DNA of 64,000 nucleotides from Paraeggerthella hominis (GCF_021044775.1 NZ_JAJNOQ010000002.1:248001-312000); one strand, 5' to 3'. Counted from the first letter of the stretch, positions 1 through 11,932 are shown. Notes: generated by a model not told the origin, from the sequence alone. Program-made: numbers and translations.

Positions 1-1180
1 AAGCATTGTCAGCGTTTCCGGAGTTGTTGGAAGAGTTATCGGCGCTACCTGCTTGCGCGCCCTGATCGGTGGAATTACCCGACTGAGCAGCAGATTCATC
101 CGTCTTGTACTTCGTCACGTCAACGTTGTAGGGAACGTCAGCAGGCATGTCGTTGATCTTCACGTCAGACGCCTCGCGCTGCTCATCGACCCACTTCTGG
201 TACGCCTCGGACTGAGCCTGAGACTTCAAAGACTGCTTGATCGTATCCAGCCAGTCGGAAGGAATCTGATCGACGCTGGTGATCTCCACCTTTTCGGTGC
301 CGTCTTCAGCCTTGGTCTTGGGAGCCTGGTACACATCGGTGCACTTGATGATATGGATGCCGTACGTGCTGGTCACCAGCCCGCTTACCTGGTCTTTCTG
401 CAGGTTGTTGAGCGCATCTTGATACTCGGTCACCAGCTTGGATGTCTTATCCCAACCGATGTCGCCGCCCTTTTCGGCGGAAGCGGTATCGTGCGAGTAC
501 TCCTTAGCAGCTTCAGCGAAATCAAGCGCGCCGGAGTTGATCTTGTCCAACACTTCCTGGGCGGTTGCCTCGGCACCGCTATCGAACAGGATATGGGAAG
601 AGCGACGGGCGCCGTCGTAGGCAGTTGCATACATCTGCGCATACTGAAGCTGGTCCGCTTCGCTGGGATCCTCGTCGACGGTGAACGATTCCTTCAGGTA
701 CTTGTCTGTGAGCTGCAGCTTGACCTCTGCGCGATAATCGTCTTCGGTCATGCCGGACTGTTCGAGCGCGGCCTGCCACTTCTCATCGTTTTCGTAGTTG
801 CTCTTCATCTGGTCGACGTAGCCGTTCACTTCCGCGTCATCAACCGTGACGCCGCGATCAGCCGCGTGAGCCCTGATAACCTCGCGCGTTACGAACGCAT
901 CGATGACCTGCTCTCGGAATTCTGCAGGATTCTTATCGAGCTGGACAAGATACTTACCCCAAGAATCCTCATCGGTCATGCCGTACTGGGTTCTCAGGTT
1001 TTCGATGTACTTAGTCACATCGCCTTCGGAAATCTCGACGCCGTTCACCGTGGCTGCCACGCTGTCGGTGCCGGAACCACCCGAGGATCCGTTGCCTCCC
1101 GTGCAGCCTGCCAGCCCCCAAACGCACGCAGCGGAGATGCCAACAGCACACACGGTCTTTACAAGATGCAGCTTTTTCAT
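1..1180 (-). CDS. Parvulin-type peptidylprolyl isomerase lipoprotein (PrsA/SurA-like), 3' end off window
   Basis: The gene starts at an ATG (1180) behind GGGAAGGG and runs off the left edge, leaving about 393 visible residues. The N-terminus is a lipoprotein signal: a basic start, a hydrophobic stretch and the lipobox GLAGC with Cys-26. A SurA-like N-terminal segment follows, then a parvulin domain at roughly residues 185-280, recognisable by SSHILF, DFAEAAKEYS and EKGGDIGW. The visible C-terminus is a Ser/Asn/Gln-rich tail. By family it is an extracytoplasmic foldase that isomerises X-Pro bonds in exported proteins. The next gene upstream, typA, ends in its own terminator, so this gene is probably transcribed alone. 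Function is sure at family level; clients are unknown. Confidence 0.85.
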   Translation of the reverse strand, partial: MKKLHLVKTVCAVGISAACVWGLAGCTGGNGSSGGSGTDSVAATVNGVEISEGDVTKYIENLRTQYGMTDEDSWGKYLVQLDKNPAEFREQVIDAFVTREVIRAHAADRGVTVDDAEVNGYVDQMKSNYENDEKWQAALEQSGMTEDDYRAEVKLQLTDKYLKESFTVDEDPSEADQLQYAQMYATAYDGARRSSHILFDSGAEATAQEVLDKINSGALDFAEAAKEYSHDTASAEKGGDIGWDKTSKLVTEYQDALNNLQKDQVSGLVTSTYGIHIIKCTDVYQAPKTKAEDGTEKVEITSVDQIPSDWLDTIKQSLKSQAQSEAYQKWVDEQREASDVKINDMPADVPYNVDVTKYKTDESAAQSGNSTDQGAQAGSADNSSNNSGNADNA

Positions 1181-1349
1181 AAGACCCTTCCCTCGAACAC
1201 GCGTGGTCTTCGCAGTTCATCTGCAAATAACCTGCATGTAAAGATACTGGGCCGTATTTTCGCATACGCACGAAATAGGGTCTCACCTTGCACAAGAAGC
1301 CCATGTTCGATTCACAGTCCCCACGCCAGGTTCAGGGAAAACCCTGATA

Positions 1350-1380
1350 CGAAAAGCGCCGCCTCGCATGAGACGGCGCT
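1350..1380 (-). terminator. Rho-independent terminator of typA
   Basis: On the minus strand AGCGCCGTCTC, an ATGC loop and GAGGCGGCGCT form an 11-bp stem with one G-T wobble, followed by TTTT. It lies 25 bases past the typA stop. Confidence 0.85.
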
Positions 1381-1404
1381 CGGAACTGCCTTGACTGAAA
1401 AAGC

Positions 1405-3216
1405 CTACTTCTTGTTGGCCTTCTTACGCTCGGTAGCGGAAAGAATGCGCTTGCGCAGGCGAATGCTCTTCGGAGTGATTTCCACCAGCTCGTCGCCTTC
1501 GATGTACTCGAGCGCTTCCTCAAGCGTGAAGGTTTGCGGGGGAGTCAGCTGGATGGCCTTGTCGGCGCCCGACGAACGCTGGTTGCCCAGCTGCTTCGAC
1601 TTCGCAATGTTGACCACCATGTCGCCCTCTTTCGCAGACTGGCCAACGATCATGCCCTCGTAGCAATCCTCGCCCGGACCGACGAACAGCTTGCCGCGCT
1701 CCTGCAGGGCGTCGAGCGCATACGCAACGCTCTTCTCGGTGGACATGCTGATCAGCGAACCGTTCTTGCGGCCGCCGAACTCGCCGCGATACGGCCCGTA
1801 CTCGCTGAAGTGGTGGAACATGGTGGCTTCACCGCGCGTGACGTTCAAAAGGCGCGTGCGCAGGCCCATGGTGCCGCGCGAGGGAATCTTGAACACGAGG
1901 TGCGTCTGATCGCCGCGCTGGAACATGTCGGCCATTTCGCCGCCGGCGCTGCCGAACACCTCGATCGCCTTGCCGGCGTACTCGCTCGGCACGTCGACGG
2001 TTGCTTCCTCGATCGGCTCAAGCTTGCGTCCCTGCTCGTCCTTCTTGATGAGGACGCGCGGACGGCCCACTTGGAACTCGAACCCTTCGCGGCGCATGGT
2101 CTCCATGAGAACCGAAAGGTGCAGCACGCCTCGACCGGCAACCTCGACGCCGGACTTGTCCTCAAGCTCTTGGATGCGCATAGAGATATTGCTCTCCGCC
2201 TCGCGCATCAGGCGCTCTTTCAACTGGCGAGCGCCCACGATGTCGCCCTCGCGGCCCACAAGGGGGCTGGAAGACGCTTCGAACACGATAGCGATGGTGG
2301 GCTCTTCAACCTGGATGGGATCAAGGCGAATGGGGTTGTCGCGACTGGTTACCATATCGCCGATGTCAGCGTCGTCCACGCCCACCACGGCCACGATATC
2401 GCCCGCGTGCACCTCGGGCTTTTCCTTCTTGCCCAGCTCCTCGAACGTGAACACCTGCTTGATGTTGGTGTTGTAGCGCGTGCCGTCGTTCTTGATGACC
2501 AGCACGGGTTCGCCTTTGTGGATGGTGCCGGAGAATAAGCGACCGACGCCGATGCGCCCGACGAAGCTGGAGTGGTCCACCGTGCAGATCTGCAGCGCCA
2601 CAGGGCCGTTCGGCTCGCAGTCGGGGGAGGGGACCTCTTTGATGATGGTCTCCAGCAAAGGAAGCATGTTCATGTTGTCGTCGGTCGGGGCGAAGCGCGC
2701 GTAACCGTTCATGGCGCTGGCGTAGATGACGGGGAAGTCCAGCTGCTCGTCGGAAGCCTCGAGCTCAACCATCAGGTCGAACACCTCGTCAACCACTTCC
2801 TCGGGGCGCGAACCGGGGCGGTCGATCTTGTTAACCACCAAAACAATGCGCAACCCCAGCTCAAGAGCGCGCTTCAAAACGAACCGCGTCTGAGGCATGG
2901 GGCCTTCGAACGCGTCGACGATCAACAAGGCACCGTCGGCCATGTTCAGAACGCGCTCCACCTCGCCGCCGAAGTCGGCGTGGCCCGGCGTGTCGATGAC
3001 GTTGATCTTCACGCCGTCGTAGGTGACGGAGATGTTCTTGGACAGGATGGTGATGCCGCGCTCACGCTCCTGGTCGTTGCTGTCGAGCACGCGCTCTTCA
3101 ACCTGCTGGTTCTCGCGAAACACGCCGGACGTATACAGAAGACGGTCGACGATGGTCGTCTTGCCGTGGTCGACGTGCGCGATAATGGCTACGTTGCGGA
3201 TATTCTCTTGTTTCAT
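1405..3216 (-). CDS. typA: Ribosome-associated GTPase TypA/BipA
   Basis: This is a 603-residue translational GTPase of the EF-G/LepA superfamily that acts on the 70S ribosome in subunit assembly and stress adaptation. All G motifs are visible near the N-terminus: AHVDHGKTT (G1), RGITI (G2), DTPGHADF (G3) and NKID (G4). Domain II, the EF-G-like domains and the TypA-specific C-terminus follow, and the length is normal. I chose the ATG at 3216 because AGAAAGG precedes it; a frame extension of eight codons upstream is lysine-rich and lacks a ribosome site. It is separated from the J-domain gene by about 210 bases containing a long inverted repeat, so it probably has its own promoter. Confidence 0.97.
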   Translation of the reverse strand: MKQENIRNVAIIAHVDHGKTTIVDRLLYTSGVFRENQQVEERVLDSNDQERERGITILSKNISVTYDGVKINVIDTPGHADFGGEVERVLNMADGALLIVDAFEGPMPQTRFVLKRALELGLRIVLVVNKIDRPGSRPEEVVDEVFDLMVELEASDEQLDFPVIYASAMNGYARFAPTDDNMNMLPLLETIIKEVPSPDCEPNGPVALQICTVDHSSFVGRIGVGRLFSGTIHKGEPVLVIKNDGTRYNTNIKQVFTFEELGKKEKPEVHAGDIVAVVGVDDADIGDMVTSRDNPIRLDPIQVEEPTIAIVFEASSSPLVGREGDIVGARQLKERLMREAESNISMRIQELEDKSGVEVAGRGVLHLSVLMETMRREGFEFQVGRPRVLIKKDEQGRKLEPIEEATVDVPSEYAGKAIEVFGSAGGEMADMFQRGDQTHLVFKIPSRGTMGLRTRLLNVTRGEATMFHHFSEYGPYRGEFGGRKNGSLISMSTEKSVAYALDALQERGKLFVGPGEDCYEGMIVGQSAKEGDMVVNIAKSKQLGNQRSSGADKAIQLTPPQTFTLEEALEYIEGDELVEITPKSIRLRKRILSATERKKANKK

Positions 3217-3313
3217 GCCTTTCTTCTTCTTTCTATTCAAGCCACGCCTAGATCGGCGCGGCGATGATCCTTGCGGTAGGGCCTGCGGCGGATACCGTTC
3301 CCGTAGAGGACGA

Positions 3314-3369
3314 TTGTCGCCCGAAACGTACGTTTTCCACCTGAATTCCGTACGTTTCGGGCGACAATG
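3314..3369. repeat. 20-bp perfect inverted repeat with 16-bp spacer
   Basis: The arms are ATTGTCGCCCGAAACGTACG (3314-3333) and its exact reverse complement (3350-3369), separated by 16 bases. Neither side has a T-tract, so a classical terminator is unlikely. It sits between the J-domain gene and typA. Confidence 0.85.
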
Positions 3370-3426
3370 CAGGCGCCGCCGGACAATCGATGCAACAGGA
3401 AGGAACGATCGCCGGCGAAACGGCGG

Positions 3427-3993
3427 CTACACGTCGTCCAACTCCTCGGCGAGACGCCGTTCTTCCTTGTTCAATTCGTCGATATGCTCGTTCAGCGTAT
3501 TGAGCGTTCGCTGCGAGGAAACCACCTGCACGATGCCCCACACCGCCGCAGCGCCTGAAATAGCGGCAACGATGCCGAACAGGCCGAACGGACGCCTGCC
3601 CGTTATGAACGCCACGATGCCGCCCACGGCTGCCATAGCCATACCGTTACGGCGTTCGTCAAGAACCACGTCGCGCTGCTTGACCAGCTGAATGCGCGCG
3701 GCAGCGATTCCCGCCATGCGCGCTTCCTCCTGGCTTCCCGTCGCGTAAACGCGATCCGACCCGTCTTGCGCGCCTCGGCGCGCTGACGTGCGCGACCCTT
3801 TGCCCTCGGTCAGGTACTCGTATGATTCTTGGAGGTTCTTGAATTGCTCGGTGGCCCGCTCTTGAAGCTTTTTGTTGCTGGCGAACCGATCAGGGTGCAG
3901 AATCTGCGCCGTTTCCTTGTAGGCGGTCTTGATGTCCTCAGGCGTCGCGTCCTCGTCAAGACCCAAGATGCGCAGTGCTTCCGTTCGGTTCAT
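3427..3993 (-). CDS. J-domain (DnaJ-like) membrane protein
   Basis: The 188-residue protein begins with a J domain (residues 1-65) carrying the diagnostic HPD tripeptide in LHPDRF. A basic linker follows, then two hydrophobic segments (about residues 112-130 and 136-155) and a C-terminal amphipathic, probably coiled-coil helix rich in Glu and Leu. The ATG at 3993 follows GGGGAGCT. By family it should stimulate DnaK ATPase activity; the membrane segments suggest it recruits DnaK to the inner face of the membrane. The zinc-finger and substrate-binding domains of classical DnaJ are absent, so it is not the general DnaJ. The co-chaperone target is unknown. Confidence 0.8.
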   Translation of the reverse strand: MNRTEALRILGLDEDATPEDIKTAYKETAQILHPDRFASNKKLQERATEQFKNLQESYEYLTEGKGSRTSARRGAQDGSDRVYATGSQEEARMAGIAAARIQLVKQRDVVLDERRNGMAMAAVGGIVAFITGRRPFGLFGIVAAISGAAAVWGIVQVVSSQRTLNTLNEHIDELNKEERRLAEELDDV

Positions 3994-4120
3994 AGCTCCC
4001 CATGTGCGGTTTTCGAATGCAGCCTTCCACGAAGGCTTGGCGATGGTCGTACGAAAGAAGATTTTACCACGCTCGAGGCTTTTTCAGGGAGCGCGGCGGC
4101 GCTCTCACAGAATGGACGAA

Positions 4121-4145
4121 TGAAAAAACGGCCTTGCGGCCGTTG
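4121..4145 (-). terminator. Terminator of the tRNA-Ile/tRNA-Ala unit
   Basis: On the minus strand ACGGCC-GCAA-GGCCGT is followed by TTTTTT, seven bases past the end of tRNA-Ala. Confidence 0.85.
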
Positions 4146-4151
4146 AATACA

Positions 4152-4227
4152 TGGTGGAGCATAAGGGGATCGAACCCTTGACCTCAGGCTTGCAAAGCCC
4201 GCGCTCTCCCAGCTGAGCTAATGCCCC
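4152..4227 (-). tRNA. tRNA-Ala (TGC)
   Basis: The 76-nt cloverleaf includes an encoded CCA. The anticodon is TGC in a TTTGCAA loop, and the acceptor GGGGCAT pairs with ATGCTCC, giving the G3:U70 pair that identifies alanine tRNAs. T-loop GGTTCGATCC and D-arm AGCTCAGCTGGGAGAGC are canonical. Confidence 0.97.
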
Positions 4228-4258
4228 ATGTTTTGAACCTATAAGGTTCCGAACATTA

Positions 4259-4302
4259 ATAAACGCTCCACCGGCTAACTCGGCTCACGGTGGAGCGTTT
4301 AT
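4259..4302. repeat. 15-bp hairpin between two tRNA genes
   Basis: ATAAACGCTCCACCG (4259-4273) and its exact reverse complement (4288-4302) flank a 14-base loop, in the spacer of the tRNA-Ile/tRNA-Ala transcript. The arm resembles the 3' end of tRNA-Ala (GCTCCACC shared). It may be a processing signal, an attenuator or a tRNA-end remnant. Confidence 0.75.
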
Positions 4303-4311
4303 CGCAAAAAA

Positions 4312-4388
<77 letters not shown>

Positions 4389-4405
4389 CAAAAAAGTGCC
4401 TGGCT

Positions 4406-4435
4406 AGTATAACCCACTTTTGAACGATTGGTCAA
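4406..4435 (-). promoter_or_regulatory. Sigma-70-type promoter for the tRNA-Ile/tRNA-Ala unit
   Basis: On the minus strand TTGACC (4435-4430) and TATACT (4411-4406) are separated by 18 bases. The expected start lies about ten bases before the mature tRNA-Ile 5' end. Confidence 0.75.
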
Positions 4436-4636
4436 GCATCGATTTTCTTAAAATTGAAAATTTTTTATCATGCCTGGTCAAAGGTGTAATATAGGCTTTT
4501 CGGACGCTGTTCGAGCGCGAAACGAGGCAGGTCCTGCAATCCGATGAAAGCGGTACCGTTATAATCGAAGAAAGAATCGCATCGAAAGCCATCCCGTGCT
4601 TCGATGCCGAGGCGAACCTTGCGAAAAGGAGCATCG

Positions 4637-5146
4637 ATGGTACCCGTCAACGTCCAAACCCTGATAGTTTCCGCCGCTCCCACACCCTCGATCATCGTTT
4701 TGCAACCGATCGAGGAAGCCCCCCAGCAAGGCAAGTACCGCATCGTCCCTATCTGGGTCGGCATGAACGAAGCAACCCAGATGGGCGTCGCGCTTGAGAG
4801 AGCGCGTTTCTCGCGCCCTATGACGCACGATCTGTTCTTGGACGCGCTGACGAACCTTGACGCCTGCGTCGATCACGTGGTCATCAACGACGTGAAGGGC
4901 TCGACGTTCTTCGCGCGGCTCGCCCTGCGCCAACATGACCGGCTGATAGACCTTGATGCCCGCCCGAGCGACGCGCTGGCCCTGGCGGTGCGCCAGAAGG
5001 CTCCTATCTACATCGAGGAGGACGTGCTGGAACGCGCATCGTTTCCCTACGTGCTCAAGAACCCGTCGGGCGGCGTGCCCGAACACGAGCTTGAGGAGTT
5101 CCGCCAGTTCCTTGAAGGGATTGCTCCCGAGGACTTCGAGGCTTAG
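4637..5146 (+). CDS. Bifunctional nuclease family protein (DUF151/BFN domain)
   Basis: This 169-residue protein consists almost entirely of a BFN/DUF151 domain (about residues 10-135). Family features are PIWVGMNEATQMGVAL, the MTHDLF segment, and RPSDALALAVR near the end of the domain. Family members are nucleases or uncharacterised proteins; cellular role here is unknown. The ATG at 4637 is chosen because AAGGAG lies seven bases ahead, and the in-frame extension to 4604 lacks such a site. It is monocistronic, bounded by the divergent tRNA promoter and a shared terminator with gyrA. Confidence 0.85.
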   Translation: MVPVNVQTLIVSAAPTPSIIVLQPIEEAPQQGKYRIVPIWVGMNEATQMGVALERARFSRPMTHDLFLDALTNLDACVDHVVINDVKGSTFFARLALRQHDRLIDLDARPSDALALAVRQKAPIYIEEDVLERASFPYVLKNPSGGVPEHELEEFRQFLEGIAPEDFEA

Positions 5147-5205
5147 CGCAAGGGCACGCTCGAACAACCGACGGCGTCCGGGACGATAAGCCAACAAGTG
5201 TGAAA

Positions 5206-5240
5206 GAAGGGGTCGAACCTGTTGCCGGTTCGACCCCTTC
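5206..5240. terminator. Bidirectional terminator between BFN gene and gyrA
   Basis: A 14-bp perfect stem GAAGGGGTCGAACC / GGTTCGACCCCTTC with a seven-base loop lies between the two convergent stop codons. T-rich runs follow on both strands. Confidence 0.8.
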
Positions 5241-5294
5241 TTCAATGTTCAAGCCGTTGAACGGCTCGTTTTCTCAGCGGGAAGCGCGTCCGTG

Positions 5295-8099
<2,805 letters not shown>

Positions 8100-8110
8100 T
8101 TGCCTTCTCC

Positions 8111-10054
8111 TTAGATGTCCAGGAATCGGACGTCACGGGCGTGCTTCTGGATAAACTCCTTGCGAGGCTCAACCAAATCGCCCATCAGCTCGGACACAAC
8201 GCGCTCGGCTTCGGCGGCGTCGTCGATGTTCACCTGCAGCAACGTGCGCGTGGCCGGCTCCATGGTGGTCTCCCACAGCTGTTCGGGATCCATTTCGCCC
8301 AAACCTTTGTAGCGCTGCACGTCGAACTTGTTCGGGTCGTCGTACTCGGCCAGCGTTGCGGACAGGGCGGACTCATCATAGATGTAGCGCTCGATCTTCG
8401 GGTTGCGCGAGTTCTTCTTCTTGAGGCCGAAGATGGGAGGCTGCGCGATGTAGATGTAGCCGCGGTTGATCAGCTCCGGCATATAGCGATAGAAGAACGT
8501 CAGCAGCAGGCAGCGGATGTGCGCGCCGTCGACGTCGGCGTCGGTCATGATGATGATGCGGTGGTAGCGCGCCTGATCAGCGTCGAAGTCGTCGCCGATA
8601 TTCGTGCCGATCGCCGTGATCAGCGAGCTGATGGTGTCGCTCGAAAGCGAACGGTGCAGGCCCGCGCGCTCCACGTTGAGGATCTTACCGCGCAAGGGCA
8701 GGATGGCCTGCGTCTTGCGGTCGCGGGCCTGCTTGGCAGAGCCGCCTGCGGAATCGCCCTCTACAATGAAGATTTCGGACTCGGCCGGGGTCTTCGACGA
8801 GCAGTCGGCCAGCTTGCCGGGAAGCGCGAACGAATCCAGCACGCCCTTGCGACGCGTCATCTCGCGCGCTTTGCGCGCGGCTTCGCGGGCCTTGAGGGCC
8901 TGGGTGGCCTTGCCGATGATGCGCTTGGCGGGGGTGGGATTCTCTTCCAGGTACTCGGCCAAGCCCTGCGTGACCGCGTTCTGCACGAGCGGGCGGATCT
9001 CGGTGTTGCCGAGCTTCGTCTTCGTCTGCCCCTCGAACTGCGGATCGTGCAACTTCACCGAGATGACGGCGGCGCAGCCTTCGCGCGTATCGTCGCCGGA
9101 CAGGTTGGAGTCCTTCTCCTTGAGGATGCCCTTGTTGCGCGCGTACTCGTTGATCGTGCGCGTGACGGCCTGCTTGAAGCCGTCGAGGTGCGTGCCGCCC
9201 TCGTGCGTGTTGATATTGTTCGCGAACGCCATGACCGAGTTCGTGGAATACGAAGTGGACCACTGCATTGCCACTTCCACCGTGCCGTCAGCGTTTTCAG
9301 CCTCGAAGTAGATGGGCTTGTTCAGCGTTTCCTTGCCCTCGTTCAAGAACTTCACGAAGTCGACGATGCCGCCGGCGAACTGGAACACGTCCGTGCGGGG
9401 GTTACCGTCGGCGTCGGTTACGCGCTCGTCGTGCAGCACGATCTTCAAGCCCTTGTTGAGGAAGGCCATTTCGCGGAAGCGGCTTGCCAGGGTGTCGTAA
9501 TCGTACACCGTGGTCTCGGTGAAGATCTCGGGATCGGGCCAGAACGTCACTGTAGTGCCGGTGTGCTTAGCCGGACCCGTTTCGTGAAGCTTCGTAGCCG
9601 TCTTGCCGTGATCGAAATCGATCTCGTACGCCTTTCCGTCGCGGCGCACGCACACGGCCACGCGGCTGGAAAGCGCGTTCACAACGGACACGCCTACGCC
9701 GTGCAGGCCGCCGGACACCTTATAGCCCTCGCCGCCGAACTTGCCGCCGGCATGCAAGATGGTGAGAACCACCTCGACCGTAGGGATTTTCTCCTTCGGG
9801 TGCTTATCCACGGGAATACCGCGACCGTTATCGTCGACCGTGATCGAGTTGTCTTCGTGAATCGTCACTTCGATCTGGTCGCAGTAACCGGCCAAAGCTT
9901 CGTCCACGGCATTGTCGACAACCTCGTACACCAAATGGTGAAGGCCACGAGGACCTGTCGAGCCGATATACATGCCCGGACGCTTGCGGACCGCCTCCAG
10001 GCCCTCGAGGACCTGAATGTCAGAACCGTCGTAATGGTCAGGTTTCTTTGCCAC
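8111..10054 (-). CDS. gyrB: DNA gyrase subunit B
   Basis: This is the ATPase subunit of gyrase, 647 residues from the preferred start. It shows the GHKL motifs (EVVDNAVDEA, DDNGRGIP, GGLHGVGVSVVNAL), the transducer domain, and the TOPRIM domain with EGDSAGGSA and the DADVDGAHI metal site. Start choice: AAGGAG is followed one base later by ATG (10060) and seven bases later by an in-frame GTG (10054). The GTG has proper spacing, so the protein probably begins at VAKKPDHYDG. It is the promoter-proximal gene of gyrBA; a small ATTCGT-GGT-ACGAAT palindrome lies at 10127-10141 in the promoter region. Confidence 0.98.
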   Translation of the reverse strand: MAKKPDHYDGSDIQVLEGLEAVRKRPGMYIGSTGPRGLHHLVYEVVDNAVDEALAGYCDQIEVTIHEDNSITVDDNGRGIPVDKHPKEKIPTVEVVLTILHAGGKFGGEGYKVSGGLHGVGVSVVNALSSRVAVCVRRDGKAYEIDFDHGKTATKLHETGPAKHTGTTVTFWPDPEIFTETTVYDYDTLASRFREMAFLNKGLKIVLHDERVTDADGNPRTDVFQFAGGIVDFVKFLNEGKETLNKPIYFEAENADGTVEVAMQWSTSYSTNSVMAFANNINTHEGGTHLDGFKQAVTRTINEYARNKGILKEKDSNLSGDDTREGCAAVISVKLHDPQFEGQTKTKLGNTEIRPLVQNAVTQGLAEYLEENPTPAKRIIGKATQALKAREAARKAREMTRRKGVLDSFALPGKLADCSSKTPAESEIFIVEGDSAGGSAKQARDRKTQAILPLRGKILNVERAGLHRSLSSDTISSLITAIGTNIGDDFDADQARYHRIIIMTDADVDGAHIRCLLLTFFYRYMPELINRGYIYIAQPPIFGLKKKNSRNPKIERYIYDESALSATLAEYDDPNKFDVQRYKGLGEMDPEQLWETTMEPATRTLLQVNIDDAAEAERVVSELMGDLVEPRKEFIQKHARDVRFLDI

Positions 10055-10158
10055 TGACATGCTCCTTTTGTAGTGCGATGCGTGAGTGAGGCGCGTCGGC
10101 GCCAACCTATAAAGTTTACCACAGGTATTCGTGGTACGAATAAAATACATCACGTTTG

Positions 10159-10176
10159 AAGGCTTTGAGAAGCCTT
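10159..10176 (-). terminator. Weak hairpin after the DUF721 gene
   Basis: AAGGCTT-TGAG-AAGCCTT lies 14-31 bases past the DUF721 stop on the minus strand. There is no strong T-tract, so termination is only likely to be partial. Confidence 0.45.
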
Positions 10177-10189
10177 GTAAGACACGATC

Positions 10190-10795
10190 TTAGAACTGAA
10201 CGTCGTTTTTAACGTCTTTCGATGTTTTGCGTTGCAAATCAGCAATCATGGCTTTCTCGAGCGCACGGCGAACAGCGGCGTTGTCCACCGTGGCAACAAG
10301 CTCCTCCACCGCCGCGGTCTCCTCGGGCGCCAAAGAGCGGCGCGCAGCAGGACGTACGGGCGCGCCGGAGGCTCCGACACCGGGCTCGTCGGCGGAATCA
10401 GGCCGAAAAGGATGCCTCGATTTCATATCGAAGCGCGATGGCTTGATGCAGAACGCCTCCACGTGCTCGCCTTGCTCGTTGAGCTTCATTTTGAGAAATT
10501 CCTGCCGCGCGTCAAGGTCGGATCGAATCATGCTGTCATCCGAATACACTACCAACACGGTGCCGCCATCCGTCACCCTCGCCGCCGCGCGCGCGTCGTC
10601 CACATCATCCGCCCGCATGACGTACACCGCGTTGATATGGTCGAGAACCATAGGCGCCGCATCTTTGTAAACGGCTTCGACGGCTTTTCGCCACATGACC
10701 TTCACCGCTGCCGCGCGACGAGCGCGGGCTCCGGAATCGTCCCCTGCGCCGAACGAAGCCATCAATTCTTTCAAGCCGCTTCCCAGCGTTTTCAC
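10190..10795 (-). CDS. DUF721 (DciA-like) protein
   Basis: A 201-residue protein whose first ~110 residues match the DUF721 pattern: a helical WRKAV region followed by VLVVYSDDSMIRSDLDARQEFLKMKLNEQ. The C-terminal third is charged and probably disordered before a final helix. The start is a GTG (10795) overlapping the recF TGA stop as GTGA, so translation is coupled to recF. DUF721 genes beside recF and gyrB are typical of Actinobacteria. DciA, a DUF721-related protein, loads the replicative helicase in bacteria lacking DnaC; whether this short form does so is inference. Confidence 0.75.
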   Translation of the reverse strand: MKTLGSGLKELMASFGAGDDSGARARRAAAVKVMWRKAVEAVYKDAAPMVLDHINAVYVMRADDVDDARAAARVTDGGTVLVVYSDDSMIRSDLDARQEFLKMKLNEQGEHVEAFCIKPSRFDMKSRHPFRPDSADEPGVGASGAPVRPAARRSLAPEETAAVEELVATVDNAAVRRALEKAMIADLQRKTSKDVKNDVQF

Positions 10796-11913
10796 GACCG
10801 ATCGCCTCGATCCCCCAAGCGGACCACCCGAGCGCGTGCAAGCAGATCCTCGTCGAAATACGATAAATTCGTCGTGGTTATGAACGTCTGAATATCCCCG
10901 GCCACAAACGACACGAGCGCTCGGCGTCGGGCGGAATCAAGCTCGCTCATCACGTCGTCGAGCAACAGCACGGGCTTCTGCCCCAGAATATCCTGGATAA
11001 GCGACGCCTCGGCAAGCTTGAATGCCAGAACCACCGAGCGCTGCTGCCCTTGGCTCCCGAACACGCCCGCGTTGCTTCCATTTATGAAGAACTCGATTTT
11101 GTCCGCATGGGGCCCTACGAGCGCGCGGCGGCGCGCACGTTCGTCAGGAAGCCGCTTCTGCAGCGCGCACGACAGCGAGGCGCGCGCCTCGTCGCGACCG
11201 AACGAGTACGAGCGCGACACGCTTGGATCGTGATCTTCCCACGACGGCACATAGCACGCCGTCAAGGACTCACGACCTTCGGTAATCTCGGAATAGTAAG
11301 AACTCATCGAGCTTGCCAGCTTCTCAAACAACGCGCTGCGGTAGCACGCCAGCTGCGCGCCACAGGTGACGATCATCTCGTTCATGCTCTCGATGAGCAG
11401 CGAAGACGAATCTTCCTTGAGAAGATGATTCTTATGGCGAAGCACTTTTTCGTAGTCGCGTCGAATCAAGTAGTGATTCGCGGAAAGCTGAGAGCCCAGC
11501 GAATCGAGAGCGGCGCGGCGGACGGACATGGAACCCTTCGACAACTCCAAATCGTCGGGTGTGAACGTCACCGAAGGAACAAGGCCCTTCAAATCTGCCG
11601 TGCGCTTGGGCTTCCCGTTCAACAGGTGCTTCTTCTTCCCCTCGGACAACTGGACGCCCAGAGTCAATTGACGGCTTCCGTCGGTGACATCCGCCTGCAA
11701 CCGACCGAACGAAGAACCGGCGCGCACCAGTTGAGGCACCGTGGGATTCCTGAACGACGATTGAGCCGTTAGAAGCTGCACCCCTTCGATAATGTTCGTC
11801 TTGCCTGCAGCGTTCGGCCCGACGAGCACCGTCAAAGGACCGATGTCGCTCAAGGCGAACGCTTCATAGCTCCGAAAATCGCAAAACGAGATATGAGATA
11901 TGCGAAGATCCAC
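10792..11913 (-). CDS. recF: DNA replication and repair protein RecF
   Basis: This 373-residue SMC-like ATPase acts with RecO and RecR to load RecA at gaps. The Walker A is GPNAAGKT (residues 33-40), the ABC signature is in FGSQGQQRS, and Walker B is VLLLDDVMSELD. The N-terminal RISHISFCDFRSY is typical. The start is GTG (11913) with GGGAGAAG upstream, 19 bases after dnaN. It forms the dnaN-recF-DUF721 unit. Length and motif order are normal. Confidence 0.97.
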   Translation of the reverse strand: MDLRISHISFCDFRSYEAFALSDIGPLTVLVGPNAAGKTNIIEGVQLLTAQSSFRNPTVPQLVRAGSSFGRLQADVTDGSRQLTLGVQLSEGKKKHLLNGKPKRTADLKGLVPSVTFTPDDLELSKGSMSVRRAALDSLGSQLSANHYLIRRDYEKVLRHKNHLLKEDSSSLLIESMNEMIVTCGAQLACYRSALFEKLASSMSSYYSEITEGRESLTACYVPSWEDHDPSVSRSYSFGRDEARASLSCALQKRLPDERARRRALVGPHADKIEFFINGSNAGVFGSQGQQRSVVLAFKLAEASLIQDILGQKPVLLLDDVMSELDSARRRALVSFVAGDIQTFITTTNLSYFDEDLLARARVVRLGDRGDRS

Positions 11914-11932
11914 CGCGGACGCTTCTCCCGCT

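Noticed and set aside
53..1663. Rightward open frame across the foldase and the typA end
   Set aside because: It crosses a terminator and two real genes in the opposite direction and has no recognisable domain.
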